From positions 1,364,001-1,428,000 of the forward strand of contig NZ_ATXB01000001.1 in the NCBI RefSeq assembly GCF_000421465.1: 64,000 nucleotides of DNA, written 5' to 3'. A program made the translations under genes and the position numbers. This stretch comes from Methylohalobius crimeensis 10Ki. Its GTDB lineage: Bacteria > Pseudomonadota > Gammaproteobacteria > Methylococcales > Methylothermaceae. The notes under the pieces are model-generated. The model worked only from the letters and a program-made list of their open reading frames with translations. It made no database searches and was not told the DNA's origin. Positions 46,972 to 55,808 of the stretch are shown here, piece after piece; positions within the stretch are counted from its first letter, which is position 1, and each line of letters starts with the position of its first letter.

Positions 46972-48288
46972 TTATTCGGTAACGGAGGAATATTCCACGA
47001 TATTGATCGCTTTGAGCACGTTCAAGGCTTCGTGCAGATGATAATCCTTCAATAAAGCCTCGTTTTCCATCTCTTCCTGATTGTCTGCATTCGATTCGGG
47101 TTCCTGCTGACCATTCTCCAGGTGTCGGGACAAGTCGGCTTCGGTCAGCGGTTTGAACTCCTCGGCTTCGGCGACTTTTTCCAATCGTACCGCTCCCAGC
47201 ACAATGTCGGGGATGATGCCTTCCGCCTGGATGGAGCGTCCCGAAGGCGTATAGTAGCGGGCCGTGGTCATCTTCACGGCGCCGTCGTTACTCAACGGAA
47301 GAATGGTTTGAACCGAGCCCTTGCCGAAGGATTTTTGCCCCATCAAGATGGCGCGTTTGTGGTCCTGGAGGGCCCCGGCGACGATTTCCGAAGCGGAAGC
47401 CGATCCGGCGTTAATGAGCACTGCTAGGGGGACGCCCTCCAGGTCATCGCCGGGAGTCGCCTCGAATTCCATCTTCGATTCCTCGATTCGGCCGTCGGTA
47501 TAGACGATCAATCCTTTATCGAGGAATGCATCGCTGACCGCGACTGCGGCGTTCAGAACCCCGCCCGGATTGTTGCGCAAATCCAGAATCACGCCCTTGA
47601 GCGGACCTTTGTCTTTCAGTTGGCCAATGGCTTTGAGCAACTCTTCTCCGGTGCCTGACTGAAAGCTGGTGATGCGCAAATAACCGTAGCCGTCCTCCAG
47701 CAGGTGCTGTTTAACGCTTTTAATCTTGATGACGGCGCGGGTGATGGTGATTTTGAGCGGCTTGTCCATCCCTTCGCGGATAACGGTTAAAGTGATTTCG
47801 GTGCCCGGCTTTCCGCGCATGATTTTGACGGCGTCCCGCAAGGTCATCCCCTTGACCGGTTTCTCGTCCAGGCGGATGATCAAATCGCCCGCTTGAATTC
47901 CGGCACGCTGGGCGGGGGTATCGTCGATGGGGGCGATCACTTTGATGAAACCGTTTTCCATCCCGACTTCGATCCCGAGACCGCCGAATTGGCCGGTGGT
48001 TCCGATGCGCAACTCCTTGAACTCATCGGGGGACAGATAGGAAGAATGAGGGTCGAGGCCGGACAGCATGCCGCGAATGGCGTTTTCCAACAGGGTTTTG
48101 TCCGGAATCGGTTCCACATAATCTTCCTGAATGCGTCCGAAAACCTCGGTGAAGGTGCGCAGTTCCGTGAAAGGGATCGTTTCGGTTTCCTTGGCGGAAC
48201 GCTCAGCCAGAACGCTGCCGCAAGTGCCGAGCAAAATGCCGAGCAGGGTTCCCGCTGCGAGTAGGAATAAATTGGTTGTAATGCGCAT
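46972..48288 (-). CDS. ctpA: Carboxy-terminal processing protease (S41)
   Basis: A 438-residue exported serine protease with an N-terminal signal/anchor (about 1-28, LFLLAAGTLLGILLGTCGSVLA), a PDZ domain (about 95-175: GFIKVIAPIDDTPAQRAGIQAGDLIIRLDEKPV) and an S41 catalytic domain with ILDLRNNPGGVL, the serine in NAGSASASEIVAGALQD and the lysine in GQKSFGKGSVQT. An acidic Glu/Asn-rich tail follows. CtpA-type proteases trim periplasmic cell-wall hydrolases and other envelope proteins. The gene follows envC after 75 bases, in the conserved gpmI-envC-ctpA order. Confidence 0.96.
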   Translation of the reverse strand: MRITTNLFLLAAGTLLGILLGTCGSVLAERSAKETETIPFTELRTFTEVFGRIQEDYVEPIPDKTLLENAIRGMLSGLDPHSSYLSPDEFKELRIGTTGQFGGLGIEVGMENGFIKVIAPIDDTPAQRAGIQAGDLIIRLDEKPVKGMTLRDAVKIMRGKPGTEITLTVIREGMDKPLKITITRAVIKIKSVKQHLLEDGYGYLRITSFQSGTGEELLKAIGQLKDKGPLKGVILDLRNNPGGVLNAAVAVSDAFLDKGLIVYTDGRIEESKMEFEATPGDDLEGVPLAVLINAGSASASEIVAGALQDHKRAILMGQKSFGKGSVQTILPLSNDGAVKMTTARYYTPSGRSIQAEGIIPDIVLGAVRLEKVAEAEEFKPLTEADLSRHLENGQQEPESNADNQEEMENEALLKDYHLHEALNVLKAINIVEYSSVTE

Positions 48289-48363
48289 TGATGCTTCCTT
48301 GAATGATCAAAACGGTCAGTTAAACGGGGTTAAGTATGACATATTTTGCCCGTTTATTCGTTC

Positions 48364-49557
48364 CTATCCGGGTTGATGTCCTCGGCACCAGCGCCGTGGG
48401 TCGAGCGGTTCGCCTCGGTGACGAATGGCGAAATACAGGCCGGGTTGGGTTCGGCCGCCGCTTCTTCCCACGGTGGCGATGATCTCGCCGGTTTCGACTC
48501 GTTCACCGGGATGTTTCAGCAGACTTTGGTTGAAGGCGTATAGTGTCATGAAATCTCGTTCATGTTGGACGATAATCAGGAAGCCGTAACCCCGCAGCCA
48601 GTCGGCGAAGACGATCCGACCGGAAGAAACCGCTCGAACCGGGGTACCTTCCGGAGCGCCAATGACAACCCCTCCCCAATGGCCGTTGCCGCGGCGACTG
48701 CCGAAAGCGGTTGCCAGTTTGCCGTTGACGGGCCAATTGAGGCGGCCGCGTTGTCGATCAAACGGGCGGTCGGTCGTATCCGAAAAGGGGAACTCGACGT
48801 TGATTTCTTGCACGGAAGCGACCACTTGCGACAAACGGCGTTTATCCGCTTCCAGCTTGGCCAAGCGGGATCGCCGGTCATGGAGTTGCTGCTTAAGACG
48901 CTGCAACAGTTGCTTCCGTTCCCCGTGTAAGGTTTGGACGCGGGCTAATTTTTGGCGCTGTTGGTCGAGAACGGTCGTCAGGTGTTGCCGAGCCTGGTCG
49001 AGTTCTCGACTAAGATGCTGGATCTTCACCAAATGCCGCCGTGCCAGTTCGATCTGATCGAGGCGGGCATGGTTGAGATAGCGATAGTAGACGAGGGCGC
49101 GGCTGAAGCGGGCAGGGGCTTCCTGATTCAAGAGCAATTTGAACGGTTCCTGTTGGCCCAGCACATGAGCGGTACGGATTTGACGGACCAGTTTATCGCG
49201 TAACCGGGTCAGCCGTAGGCGTTCCCGATCCAGGTCTTTAGCCAGGGTCTCGCGTCGTTGCTTGAGCGTTTGTGCTTCTTGCTCCAGTTGGCTGATTTTT
49301 CTGGCATGTTGCCCGAGGCTTCGTTCCAGGCGGGCCAATTCCTGTTCCAGGTCCTGCTTGTTTTGATCGAGTCGTTGGACCTTCTTTTGCAGGGCGTGGA
49401 TTTTGGCTTCAATCCGCTGGACGGATTCCGGCCGAGCGTCTGCGACGATCAGCCAGGCCAGCAGGCCGAGAGCGAGTCGGCCTGCCAGATGGGAAAAGGA
49501 CCCGAAACGGGTCACCGCGAAAAGGTCAAACCTTTTTGATCGCCAAGGAGTGGCCAT
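48364..49557 (-). CDS. envC: EnvC-like murein hydrolase activator
   Basis: A 397-residue periplasmic protein with a signal segment (about 20-42), a long coiled coil (about 45-250) and a C-terminal LytM/M23-like domain (about 275-392). The domain keeps the fold ([56 protein letters not shown]). The zinc-ligand pattern of active M23 enzymes is broken: HxxxD is replaced by [10 protein letters not shown], and LYAFNQSLL replaces LYAH. That is the known state of EnvC, which activates amidases rather than cutting murein. The 5' end overlaps gpmI by 32 bases. The ribosome-binding site before ATG 49557 is weak, so a slightly later start is possible. Confidence 0.92.
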   Translation of the reverse strand: MATPWRSKRFDLFAVTRFGSFSHLAGRLALGLLAWLIVADARPESVQRIEAKIHALQKKVQRLDQNKQDLEQELARLERSLGQHARKISQLEQEAQTLKQRRETLAKDLDRERLRLTRLRDKLVRQIRTAHVLGQQEPFKLLLNQEAPARFSRALVYYRYLNHARLDQIELARRHLVKIQHLSRELDQARQHLTTVLDQQRQKLARVQTLHGERKQLLQRLKQQLHDRRSRLAKLEADKRRLSQVVASVQEINVEFPFSDTTDRPFDRQRGRLNWPVNGKLATAFGSRRGNGHWGGVVIGAPEGTPVRAVSSGRIVFADWLRGYGFLIIVQHERDFMTLYAFNQSLLKHPGERVETGEIIATVGRSGGRTQPGLYFAIRHRGEPLDPRRWCRGHQPG

Positions 49558-51085
49558 TCATCTCTGCGGGCGGTTCGATACCGAGAAGGGCGAGCATGGT
49601 GGGTGCCACGTCCGCCAAGCTACCGCCGACCGGGTCCAGTTCGCCATAGTCCCCGCGATAGTAGACCAAAGGCACCGGATTGAGGGTGTGGGCGGTATGG
49701 GGTTGGCCGGTTTTCGGATCGACCATTTGTTCGCAATTACCGTGGTCGGCGGTCACCAGCATTTCGGCGCCCACTTTGTCCAGGGCCTGAGCGACCCGGC
49801 CGAGACATTGATCCATTGCCTCCACCGCCTGAACAGCCGCGGCCTCCACCCCGGTATGCCCGACCATGTCGCCGTTGGCGAAGTTGCAGATGATGACGTC
49901 GTATTTTTGTTGTTCGATGGCTTCCACCAAGACGTCGGTGACCTCGTAAACGCTCATTTCCGGCTGTTCGTCATAGGTTCTGACCTTGGGGGAAGGGATC
50001 AAAACGCGTTCTTCGCCCGGGAACGCTTCCTCGGTGCCGCCGTTGAAGAAGAAAGTCACGTGGGCGTATTTTTCGGTCTCGGCCAAGCGCAATTGAGTCA
50101 GCCCCTGGCGAGAAAGCACCTCGCCCAGACTGTTTTTTGTCTCGATGGGGAGGAAGGCCACCGGGACATCGAAATCTTGTTGATATTCGGTCAGGGCGAC
50201 GAATCCTCCCAGCCGCGGAATCCGCTCACGCTCGAAGCCGTCGAAATTCCTTTCCGTCAAGGCCCGGGTTATTTGGCGGGCGCGGTCGGCGCGGAAGTTC
50301 ATGAATACGACCACGTCGCCGTCCTCGATGGTGACCGCCTCGCTCCCCGGAGGCACGATGGCGGTGGGTTGGACGAATTCGTCGGTTTCGCCCCGATCAT
50401 AGGCCGCTTCCAGGCCGGTGAGGGCGTCGGGGGCGGTGTATTCGGCCTTGCCCAGGGTCAGCAGGTCGTAGGCGGCTTGGATCCGTTCCCAGCGTTGGTC
50501 CCGGTCCATGGCGTAAAAACGTCCGGTGAGGGATGCGATGCGGCCGGCGCCCAGGGATTCGAATTTGGCTTGCGCCCGGCGCAGGGAATCCCCGGCGCTC
50601 TTGGGCGGGGTATCGCGACCGTCCAAAAAGGCGTGCAAATATACTCGGTCGAGTCCTTGCTTGACCGCCAGCTCGGCCATCGCTTCCAAGTGCCGTTCGT
50701 GGCTGTGGACCCCGCCCGGGGAAAGCAGGCCCATGATATGGAGGGCTTTGCCGTTTTTTTGCGCCCGCTCCACCGCATCGCACAATGCCGGATTGGAAAA
50801 GAAGGAACCGTCTTCGATGGCCTTGTTGATGCGGACCAAATCCTGGGGAATCAGGCGGCCGCAGCCCAAATGCAAGTGTCCCACCTCGGAGTTTCCCATT
50901 TGTCGATCGGGCAACCCCACCACATCGCCGGCGCATCGGAGCAAGGTATGGGGGGACTGATTCCATAGGCGATCCCAGACCGGCGTATCGGCGAGGGCGA
51001 TGGCGTTGTGATCGGATTTTTCGGTGTGGCCAAAACCGTCCAAAATGATCAGGACCAAAGGTTTGGGGCGTTTTGTGTGAGTCAA
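49526..51085 (-). CDS. gpmI: 2,3-bisphosphoglycerate-independent phosphoglycerate mutase
   Basis: Interconverts 3- and 2-phosphoglycerate in glycolysis using two manganese ions. The 519 residues show [25 protein letters not shown] at the N-terminus, the catalytic serine in [39 protein letters not shown] and the second metal cluster [12 protein letters not shown] / [11 protein letters not shown]. The start is unusual. The frame is open to 51388, but a TTG at 51085 has GGAGG 7 bases upstream and gives [17 protein letters not shown], the family-typical N-terminus. No ATG fits. It heads the gpmI-envC-ctpA run and is divergent from the ArsR gene. Confidence 0.95.
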   Translation of the reverse strand: MTHTKRPKPLVLIILDGFGHTEKSDHNAIALADTPVWDRLWNQSPHTLLRCAGDVVGLPDRQMGNSEVGHLHLGCGRLIPQDLVRINKAIEDGSFFSNPALCDAVERAQKNGKALHIMGLLSPGGVHSHERHLEAMAELAVKQGLDRVYLHAFLDGRDTPPKSAGDSLRRAQAKFESLGAGRIASLTGRFYAMDRDQRWERIQAAYDLLTLGKAEYTAPDALTGLEAAYDRGETDEFVQPTAIVPPGSEAVTIEDGDVVVFMNFRADRARQITRALTERNFDGFERERIPRLGGFVALTEYQQDFDVPVAFLPIETKNSLGEVLSRQGLTQLRLAETEKYAHVTFFFNGGTEEAFPGEERVLIPSPKVRTYDEQPEMSVYEVTDVLVEAIEQQKYDVIICNFANGDMVGHTGVEAAAVQAVEAMDQCLGRVAQALDKVGAEMLVTADHGNCEQMVDPKTGQPHTAHTLNPVPLVYYRGDYGELDPVGGSLADVAPTMLALLGIEPPAEMNGHSLAIKKV

Positions 51086-51262
51086 AGGAGCCTCCGATGT
51101 CTTCGTTTGAACGATCTCTGTGAAGGGCGCTCCGCTTATGAAAACAGAGCAAATGAAATGAAAACCGTTATAATAGCGCATCTTGCAAGTCAAATGGATG
51201 TATCCCGAGCCAACTTTCATCGTAAACGGCTGGGTCAGTAATGAGCCCAATTGGCAGAAAAT

Positions 51263-51580
51263 ATGTCTGAGCAATTGATTGTCGATGAGGCGGATATCCT
51301 CCATGCCGCCCGGTGTTTGAAGGCGATGTCGCATCCCTTGCGATTGAAAATTCTGTGCACATTGGGGGAAGGGCCCGCCAGCGTGCAAGAGATTCTAGAG
51401 CAGGTGGGGACGACGCAAAGCAATGTTTCTCAACACCTGGCGATCTTGCGTGAGAAGGGGTTGTTGGCTTTCGACAAGCAGGCCAACCGGGTCTATTATC
51501 GCGTCGACGACCCGCGTACCCTGCAATTGATTGAAATGATCCGGGAGGTTTTTTGCGGGCATGATCACGTCCGTTCCTAG
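51263..51580 (+). CDS. ArsR-family winged-helix regulator
   Basis: A 105-residue DNA-binding protein. The winged helix-turn-helix covers about 12-90: [64 protein letters not shown]. The usual ArsR ELCVCDL metal site is absent (the helix reads ASVQEIL). The only clustered potential ligands are in the tail FCGHDHVRS and a single cysteine at LKILC. It might therefore sense a thiol, sulfur species or metal through the C-terminus, but this is inference. ATG 51263 gives the normal length; a TTG 12 bases upstream is in frame. It lies 34 bases before a rhodanese gene, a pairing seen in persulfide-sensing systems. Confidence 0.88.
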   Translation: MSEQLIVDEADILHAARCLKAMSHPLRLKILCTLGEGPASVQEILEQVGTTQSNVSQHLAILREKGLLAFDKQANRVYYRVDDPRTLQLIEMIREVFCGHDHVRS

Positions 51581-51614
51581 ATCGATTGATAATAAAACAT
51601 GACCGAGGGGGTTT

Positions 51615-52043
51615 ATGGATCGTTTTTTCGAGTTCGTGGGCAATCATTTGTACCTGGCCGTGGGTTTCGCCGTGGTGACAGTGCTTCTGCTTCGCGATCT
51701 GGTGGAAAGTCTACTGCGCAAATACAAGTTGACCACGGCGCAACAAGCGGTGATGTTGCTCAATCAGGAGGATGCGGTGGTGATCGATGTGCGCGAGCCC
51801 CAGGAGTGGGCTAAAGGCCACATCGTGAATGCCCGTCATATCCCCTTGGGGGAGTTGGACAAACATCTGGTCGAGTTGGAGGACTTTAAAACCCAGCCGC
51901 TGATCGTGACCTGCCAGTCCGGTACCCGCTCACCCACGGCTTGCAAGAAGCTCATGCAGGCGGGCTTCGAAAAGGTCTACCTGCTCAAAAACGGCATGAC
52001 GGCGTGGGAGGACGCTGGCCTGCCGATCACGAAATCCAAGTAA
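51615..52043 (+). CDS. Membrane-anchored rhodanese-domain protein (YibN-like)
   Basis: A 142-residue protein with one N-terminal membrane helix (about 8-26, NHLYLAVGFAVVTVLLLRDL) and a rhodanese domain (about 38-138: QEDAVVIDVREPQEWAKGHIVNARHIPLGEL). The active-site loop CQSGTRS contains the catalytic cysteine. It probably moves sulfane sulfur at the inner membrane. The gene has a GAGGGGG site 6 bases before the ATG and sits upstream of secB and gpsA, the same order as the yibN-(grxC)-secB-gpsA cluster of E. coli and relatives, here without the glutaredoxin. Confidence 0.93.
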   Translation: MDRFFEFVGNHLYLAVGFAVVTVLLLRDLVESLLRKYKLTTAQQAVMLLNQEDAVVIDVREPQEWAKGHIVNARHIPLGELDKHLVELEDFKTQPLIVTCQSGTRSPTACKKLMQAGFEKVYLLKNGMTAWEDAGLPITKSK

Positions 52044-52062
52044 TCTTGAAGGAACTGAAAAC

Positions 52063-52521
52063 ATGGCTGACCAACCGGAAAAGCAATTTGCTATCCAAAA
52101 GCTTTATATCAAGGATTTATCTTTCGAAACGCCCAATTCTCCCAATATTTTTACCCAGCGCTGGGAACCTCAGGTTGAATTCAATCTGTCCAACAAGGCG
52201 CAATCGCTTCAGGATAATCTGTATGAAGTGGTATTGACCGTTACCGTGACGGTCAAGTTGGGGGAAACCACCGCTTATCTGGTGGAAGTGGCCCAAGCGG
52301 GCATTTTCAATGTTCAGGGGTTCGGCGAGGAAGAATTGGAGCCGCTGCTCGAAATCTACTGTCCCAACGTTTTATTCCCCTATGCCCGGGAAGTGGTCAC
52401 GGACCTTTCCGGCAAGGGCGGTTTCATGCCCATGATTTTGCCGCCGGTGAATTTCGAGGCGATCTACGCACAGAAAAAGCAACAGGGATCGCAGCAGGAG
52501 ACCGCCGGAAAACCCAACTAA
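52063..52521 (+). CDS. secB: Protein-export chaperone SecB
   Basis: A tetrameric cytosolic chaperone that holds preproteins unfolded and passes them to SecA. The 152 residues align through the family: FAIQKLYIKDLSFETPNSPNIFTQRWEPQVEFNL, TAYLVEVAQAGIFNVQGF, CPNVLFPYAREVVTDLSGKGGFMPMILPPVNFEAIYAQK. GAAGGAACTG precedes the ATG. It is flanked by the rhodanese gene and gpsA, the standard neighbours. Confidence 0.98.
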   Translation: MADQPEKQFAIQKLYIKDLSFETPNSPNIFTQRWEPQVEFNLSNKAQSLQDNLYEVVLTVTVTVKLGETTAYLVEVAQAGIFNVQGFGEEELEPLLEIYCPNVLFPYAREVVTDLSGKGGFMPMILPPVNFEAIYAQKKQQGSQQETAGKPN

Positions 52522-52528
52522 AGGAAAC

Positions 52529-53536
52529 ATGAAACTTTCCTCCGTTTGCGTGCTGGGAGCCGGCTCCTGGGGTACCGCTCTGGCCAACTTGATCGCCGAC
52601 AACGGTTTTGCCGTCAGCCTGTGGGACATCAATCCGGAGCGAATTCGGGCGTTGGCATCCACGCGCACCAACGAACGCTATCTGCCCGGATTGGAATTGT
52701 CGCCCGGCATCGTGTTCGAAAGCGATTTGGGACGGGCGGTTGAAGGACGCGATCTCATCCTGTTGGCGGTGCCCAGTCATGCGTTCCGGTCTTGCTTGAC
52801 GTCCCTGCGGCCGTTTTTGCCGGTTTCGCCCCCTATCGCCTGGGGCACCAAAGGATTGGATCCGGACAGCGGCCGTCTGCTGCACGAAGTGGCATTGGAA
52901 GTGGTGGGTCCGGATTGTCGATTGGCCGTCCTATCAGGCCCCACTTTCGCCCGTGAGGTCATGCTGCGACTCCCCACCGCCATCACCGTCGCGTCCGTCG
53001 AGCGGTCCTTTGCCCCCGCAGTCGCCGAACTTCTCCATAACGATTATTTCCGCGTCTATACCAGCGAAGACCCCATCGGAGTGCAGTTGGGAGGCGCGGT
53101 TAAAAACGTCTTGGCAGTTGCCACGGGGGTTTCCGACGGCATGGGGTTCGGGGCCAACGCCCGCGCCGCCCTGATTACCCGGGGGCTGGCGGAAATGATG
53201 CGTCTGGGAGAGGCTATGGGCGCCGAGGCGCGTACCTTGATGGGATTGGCCGGCGTCGGCGATCTCATCCTCACCTGTACCGACGATCAATCCAGGAATC
53301 GTCGTTTGGGATTGGGGCTCGGCAAGGAGATGGCGATCGAGGAGATCAAAGCTGAAATCGGCCAGGAGATCGAGGGGATATTGACGGCGCGCTTGATTTG
53401 GCAACTGGCTTGCCGGTTGCGGGTCGAAATGCCCATTGTGGAGCAGGTGTATGCGCTTCTTTATGACGGGGTGTTGCCTCGAGAGGCGGTGCACAATCTG
53501 CTCCTTCGGGACGACCGTAAACCCGAGGATTGCTAA
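52529..53536 (+). CDS. gpsA: Glycerol-3-phosphate dehydrogenase [NAD(P)+]
   Basis: Makes sn-glycerol-3-phosphate from dihydroxyacetone phosphate for phospholipid synthesis. The 335 residues have the Rossmann motif VLGAGSWGTALANLIADNG, AVPSHAFRSCL, LSGPTFAREV, GGAVKNVLAVATGVSDGMGFGANARAALITRGLAEM (catalytic lysine in VKN) and GLAGVGDLILTCTDDQSRNRRLG. AAAGGA lies just before ATG 52529 and secB ends 7 bases upstream. A composite repeat begins 4 bases after the stop. Confidence 0.98.
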   Translation: MKLSSVCVLGAGSWGTALANLIADNGFAVSLWDINPERIRALASTRTNERYLPGLELSPGIVFESDLGRAVEGRDLILLAVPSHAFRSCLTSLRPFLPVSPPIAWGTKGLDPDSGRLLHEVALEVVGPDCRLAVLSGPTFAREVMLRLPTAITVASVERSFAPAVAELLHNDYFRVYTSEDPIGVQLGGAVKNVLAVATGVSDGMGFGANARAALITRGLAEMMRLGEAMGAEARTLMGLAGVGDLILTCTDDQSRNRRLGLGLGKEMAIEEIKAEIGQEIEGILTARLIWQLACRLRVEMPIVEQVYALLYDGVLPREAVHNLLLRDDRKPEDC

Positions 53537-53540
53537 GAGT

Positions 53541-53786
53541 CTGTTTCAAAACTCGTGTGAGGGTCAGGGTAAACGGGATGCCATTATCCCCCTCTCCCGC
53601 TGGCGGGAGAGGCAGGGGTGAGGGTGGTTAAATAAAAAAGTCTTTCATTTCAATTAGATCCACCCTCATCCTAACCTTCTCCCGCCAGCGGGAGAAGGGA
53701 CGCTTCTTGAGTCATTCCCGGATGGAGAGGGAATTAAGGGGTCATCATGCCCCTAGGCTTGTATGGTATATCGAGTTTTGAAACAG
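53541..53786. repeat. Composite repeat bounded by 15-bp perfect inverted ends
   Basis: CTGTTTCAAAACTCG (53541-53555) is repeated in inverse orientation at 53772-53786, enclosing 216 bases. Inside are two REP-type palindromes facing each other: 53589-53628 (CCTCTCCCGC-TG-GCGGGAGAGG plus a GGGTGAGGGTGG tail) and 53660-53700 (the mirror form). The whole resembles a non-autonomous mobile element or a BIME-like pair captured between terminal repeats. It contains no open frame of note and fills most of the 306-base gap between convergent gpsA and bioD. Confidence 0.78.
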
Positions 53787-53789
53787 CCT

Positions 53790-53823
53790 GGTAGGGTGGA
53801 TAAGCGAAGCGCATCCACCCTCC
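53790..53823. repeat. GGATAAGCGAAG palindromic repeat before the bioD stop
   Basis: GGGTGGAT (53794-53801) pairs with ATCCACCC (53813-53820). It is the same family as the copy at 30826-30860. A further GTGAT/ATCAC dyad follows at about 53832-53846 and includes the bioD stop codon. Confidence 0.75.
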
Positions 53824-53842
53824 TGTCCGCCGTGATGCGCTA

Positions 53843-54556
53843 TCACGCATCCGGTCCACCACTATTTTGTATCCTTCGTTCCAGGTTTTCGATCAAGGGC
53901 ATCAGGGCGGCCTCCAAAGCGGCGCTTTTTTCCGGATAACAAAATGGAATTGGATAGACCGGGACTGTGCTCCAGCGGCGCAGGTCTTCCAGGTTGTTCA
54001 TGGCGGAACCGTTCGATCGCTCGGTTTGATTGAGCATCACCCCCCGGGGGATCAAGCCCCGGGAGGCGACGGCCTCGAGCGTCAACAGAACCTGATGGAT
54101 GACGCCCAACCGGTCGGAGGCGACCAGCAGGATCGGAAGTTTCAAAGCCTGGGCCAGATCGGCGTTGAGGCCATCGGCGGCGATGGGGGAATAAAACCCC
54201 CCGGCGCCCTCCACCAACCGAACGTCTCGTTCCCGAGGCTGGCAGGCCTCGAGCAATTCCCGTAACCGCAGGGGACGGCCGGCCAGGCGCGCGGCGCGTT
54301 CCGGGGAAACGGGCGCTTCGAATCGATAGGGGCAGACGATTTCCAGAGGCTCCGGATCGCCGGCGGCACGGCTTAGGATTTGCGCATCTCGGGGCACGAG
54401 ATCGCCTTTTTCCCTGAGGCAGCCGCTTTCCGCCGGTTTGCGTACCCGGACCGAATGGCCGCGTCGCCGCAATGCGCCGGCCAAGGCCGCTCCGATGAAG
54501 GTTTTTCCCACCCCGGTATCGGTCCCGGTGATGAACAAACCGGCGAATTCAGCCAT
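53843..54556 (-). CDS. bioD: Dethiobiotin synthetase
   Basis: ATP- and CO2-dependent ring closure of diaminopelargonate in biotin synthesis. The 237 residues show the modified P-loop FITGTDTGVGKTFIGAAL, VRKPAESGC, LVEGAGGFYSPIA and LLVASDRLGVIHQVLLTLEA, matching BioD. The final residues (NSGGPDA) run into repeat-derived sequence, so the original C-terminus may have been altered. It is separated from other biotin genes and is instead the last of five overlapping minus-strand genes, overlapping moeA by 8 bases. Confidence 0.95.
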   Translation of the reverse strand: MAEFAGLFITGTDTGVGKTFIGAALAGALRRRGHSVRVRKPAESGCLREKGDLVPRDAQILSRAAGDPEPLEIVCPYRFEAPVSPERAARLAGRPLRLRELLEACQPRERDVRLVEGAGGFYSPIAADGLNADLAQALKLPILLVASDRLGVIHQVLLTLEAVASRGLIPRGVMLNQTERSNGSAMNNLEDLRRWSTVPVYPIPFCYPEKSAALEAALMPLIENLERRIQNSGGPDA

Positions 54557-55808
54557 GCGAAAGATGGGTGGAGAAAGGTTCCACTTGGACCGTCTCCCCT
54601 GCCCGAGCGCCGTGGCTGGCGGCCGACAGGAGGATGAAGCAGTTGGCCCGGCTGAGTTCGGCCAGTTGGTGCGAACCTTGTCCCGCCAGGCCGGTCACCG
54701 CCAGTCGGCCTCGTGCGTCCAGTTCCAACCGGCCGCGCTGGAATTCCATCCGCTCCGAAGTCTTGACCAGGTCGTTTTGGCAGCGCGCGGTCAAGCGCAA
54801 GGGCCTGAAAGAGCCGCCGGCCAGTTTCCAAAGCGCGGGGCGAACGATTTGAGCGAAAGTGACGTGGGCCGAGACCGGATTGCCCGGCAGGCCGAAATAC
54901 CAAGCGCGTCCGACCCGACCGAAGATCAAGGGTTTGCCCGGCTTGATGGCGATCCGCCAGAGATTGATTTCGCCCACGCGGACCAGTGCTTGGCGCAACA
55001 GGTCCTTCTCCCCAACCGAGGCGCCGCCGGAGCTGATAATCAGGTCGAAATTCCGGCCGGCTTCGTTCAACAACTCAGTGAGTCGAGTCAGGTCGTCGGG
55101 GACGTTGCCCAGATCCGTCGCGGCGACGGGAAGGTCCGCCAGCAAGCCGTGCAAGCTGTAGCGGTTGCTGTCGTAGATTTGGCTTGGCGCCAGGGAATCG
55201 CCTAAACCGCGGAGTTCATCGCCGTTGGAGAAGTAGCCCACGCGCGGTTTTTGATAAACAGGAAGCCGAGCGATGCCGAACGTCGCCAGAAGCCCCAGAT
55301 CGGCGGGTTGAAGCAAGCGACCGCGGGATAGAACCGTTTCGCCCCCGCGAACGTCGCTACCGGCGGGGCGAATATTTTCTCCCGCAGCGGGGTGGCGCTT
55401 AAGGCGGATCGAGCGGCCTGCTAACTCCACTTCCTCTTGCATGACGACTGCCACTGTCCCCTCGGGGACCGGCGCTCCGGTAAAAATGCGCGCACATTGC
55501 CCGTGCGCGAGTCGATCCGGGAAGGGTTTACCCGCATAAGCGCTTCCTACAACGGTGAACGTTTCCTGTTCAGCATTTCCCGAAGCCTTATCGGAAGCGG
55601 ATACGGCGTAGCCGTCCATGGCCGAATTGGCAAAGGGGGGGGTGTCGCCGGGAGCGCTGACCGATTCGGCCAAAATACGCCCCAAGGCTCCCTTGATCGG
55701 CACCTGCTCACAGGCATGCATGGGTTCGATGGCGGTCAAGACCCGGTCTAGGGCGGCCTCTAGGTTGAGGGAAGCATTCCGGCAAGGATCAACGGGAGAG
55801 AAAGTCAT
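54549..55808 (-). CDS. moeA: Molybdopterin molybdotransferase
   Basis: Inserts molybdenum into adenylated molybdopterin. The 419 residues follow MoeA: ALGRILAESVSAPGDTPPFANSAMDGYAVS, RIFTGAPVPEGTVAVVMQEE, RPAGSDVRGGETVLSRG, the FSNGDEL motif (usually STGDEL), the SSGGASVGEKD motif and FGLPGNPVSAHVTF, then a C-terminal beta domain. It overlaps mobB by 20 bases at its start and bioD by 8 at its end. A moaA-E set is not in the window. Confidence 0.96.
   Translation of the reverse strand: MTFSPVDPCRNASLNLEAALDRVLTAIEPMHACEQVPIKGALGRILAESVSAPGDTPPFANSAMDGYAVSASDKASGNAEQETFTVVGSAYAGKPFPDRLAHGQCARIFTGAPVPEGTVAVVMQEEVELAGRSIRLKRHPAAGENIRPAGSDVRGGETVLSRGRLLQPADLGLLATFGIARLPVYQKPRVGYFSNGDELRGLGDSLAPSQIYDSNRYSLHGLLADLPVAATDLGNVPDDLTRLTELLNEAGRNFDLIISSGGASVGEKDLLRQALVRVGEINLWRIAIKPGKPLIFGRVGRAWYFGLPGNPVSAHVTFAQIVRPALWKLAGGSFRPLRLTARCQNDLVKTSERMEFQRGRLELDARGRLAVTGLAGQGSHQLAELSRANCFILLSAASHGARAGETVQVEPFSTHLSHG

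Noticed and set aside
48364-49557. Loss of M23 zinc ligands in the EnvC-like protein as a new pseudo-enzyme
   Set aside because: A degenerate LytM domain is the normal, already described condition of EnvC-type amidase activators.
51160-51200. TATAAT at 51169-51174 and TTGACT-N15-TATAAC on the minus strand as promoters of the ArsR gene or gpmI
   Set aside because: The + strand TATAAT has no -35 partner, and the minus-strand pair has a 15-base spacer. Neither is strong enough to list.
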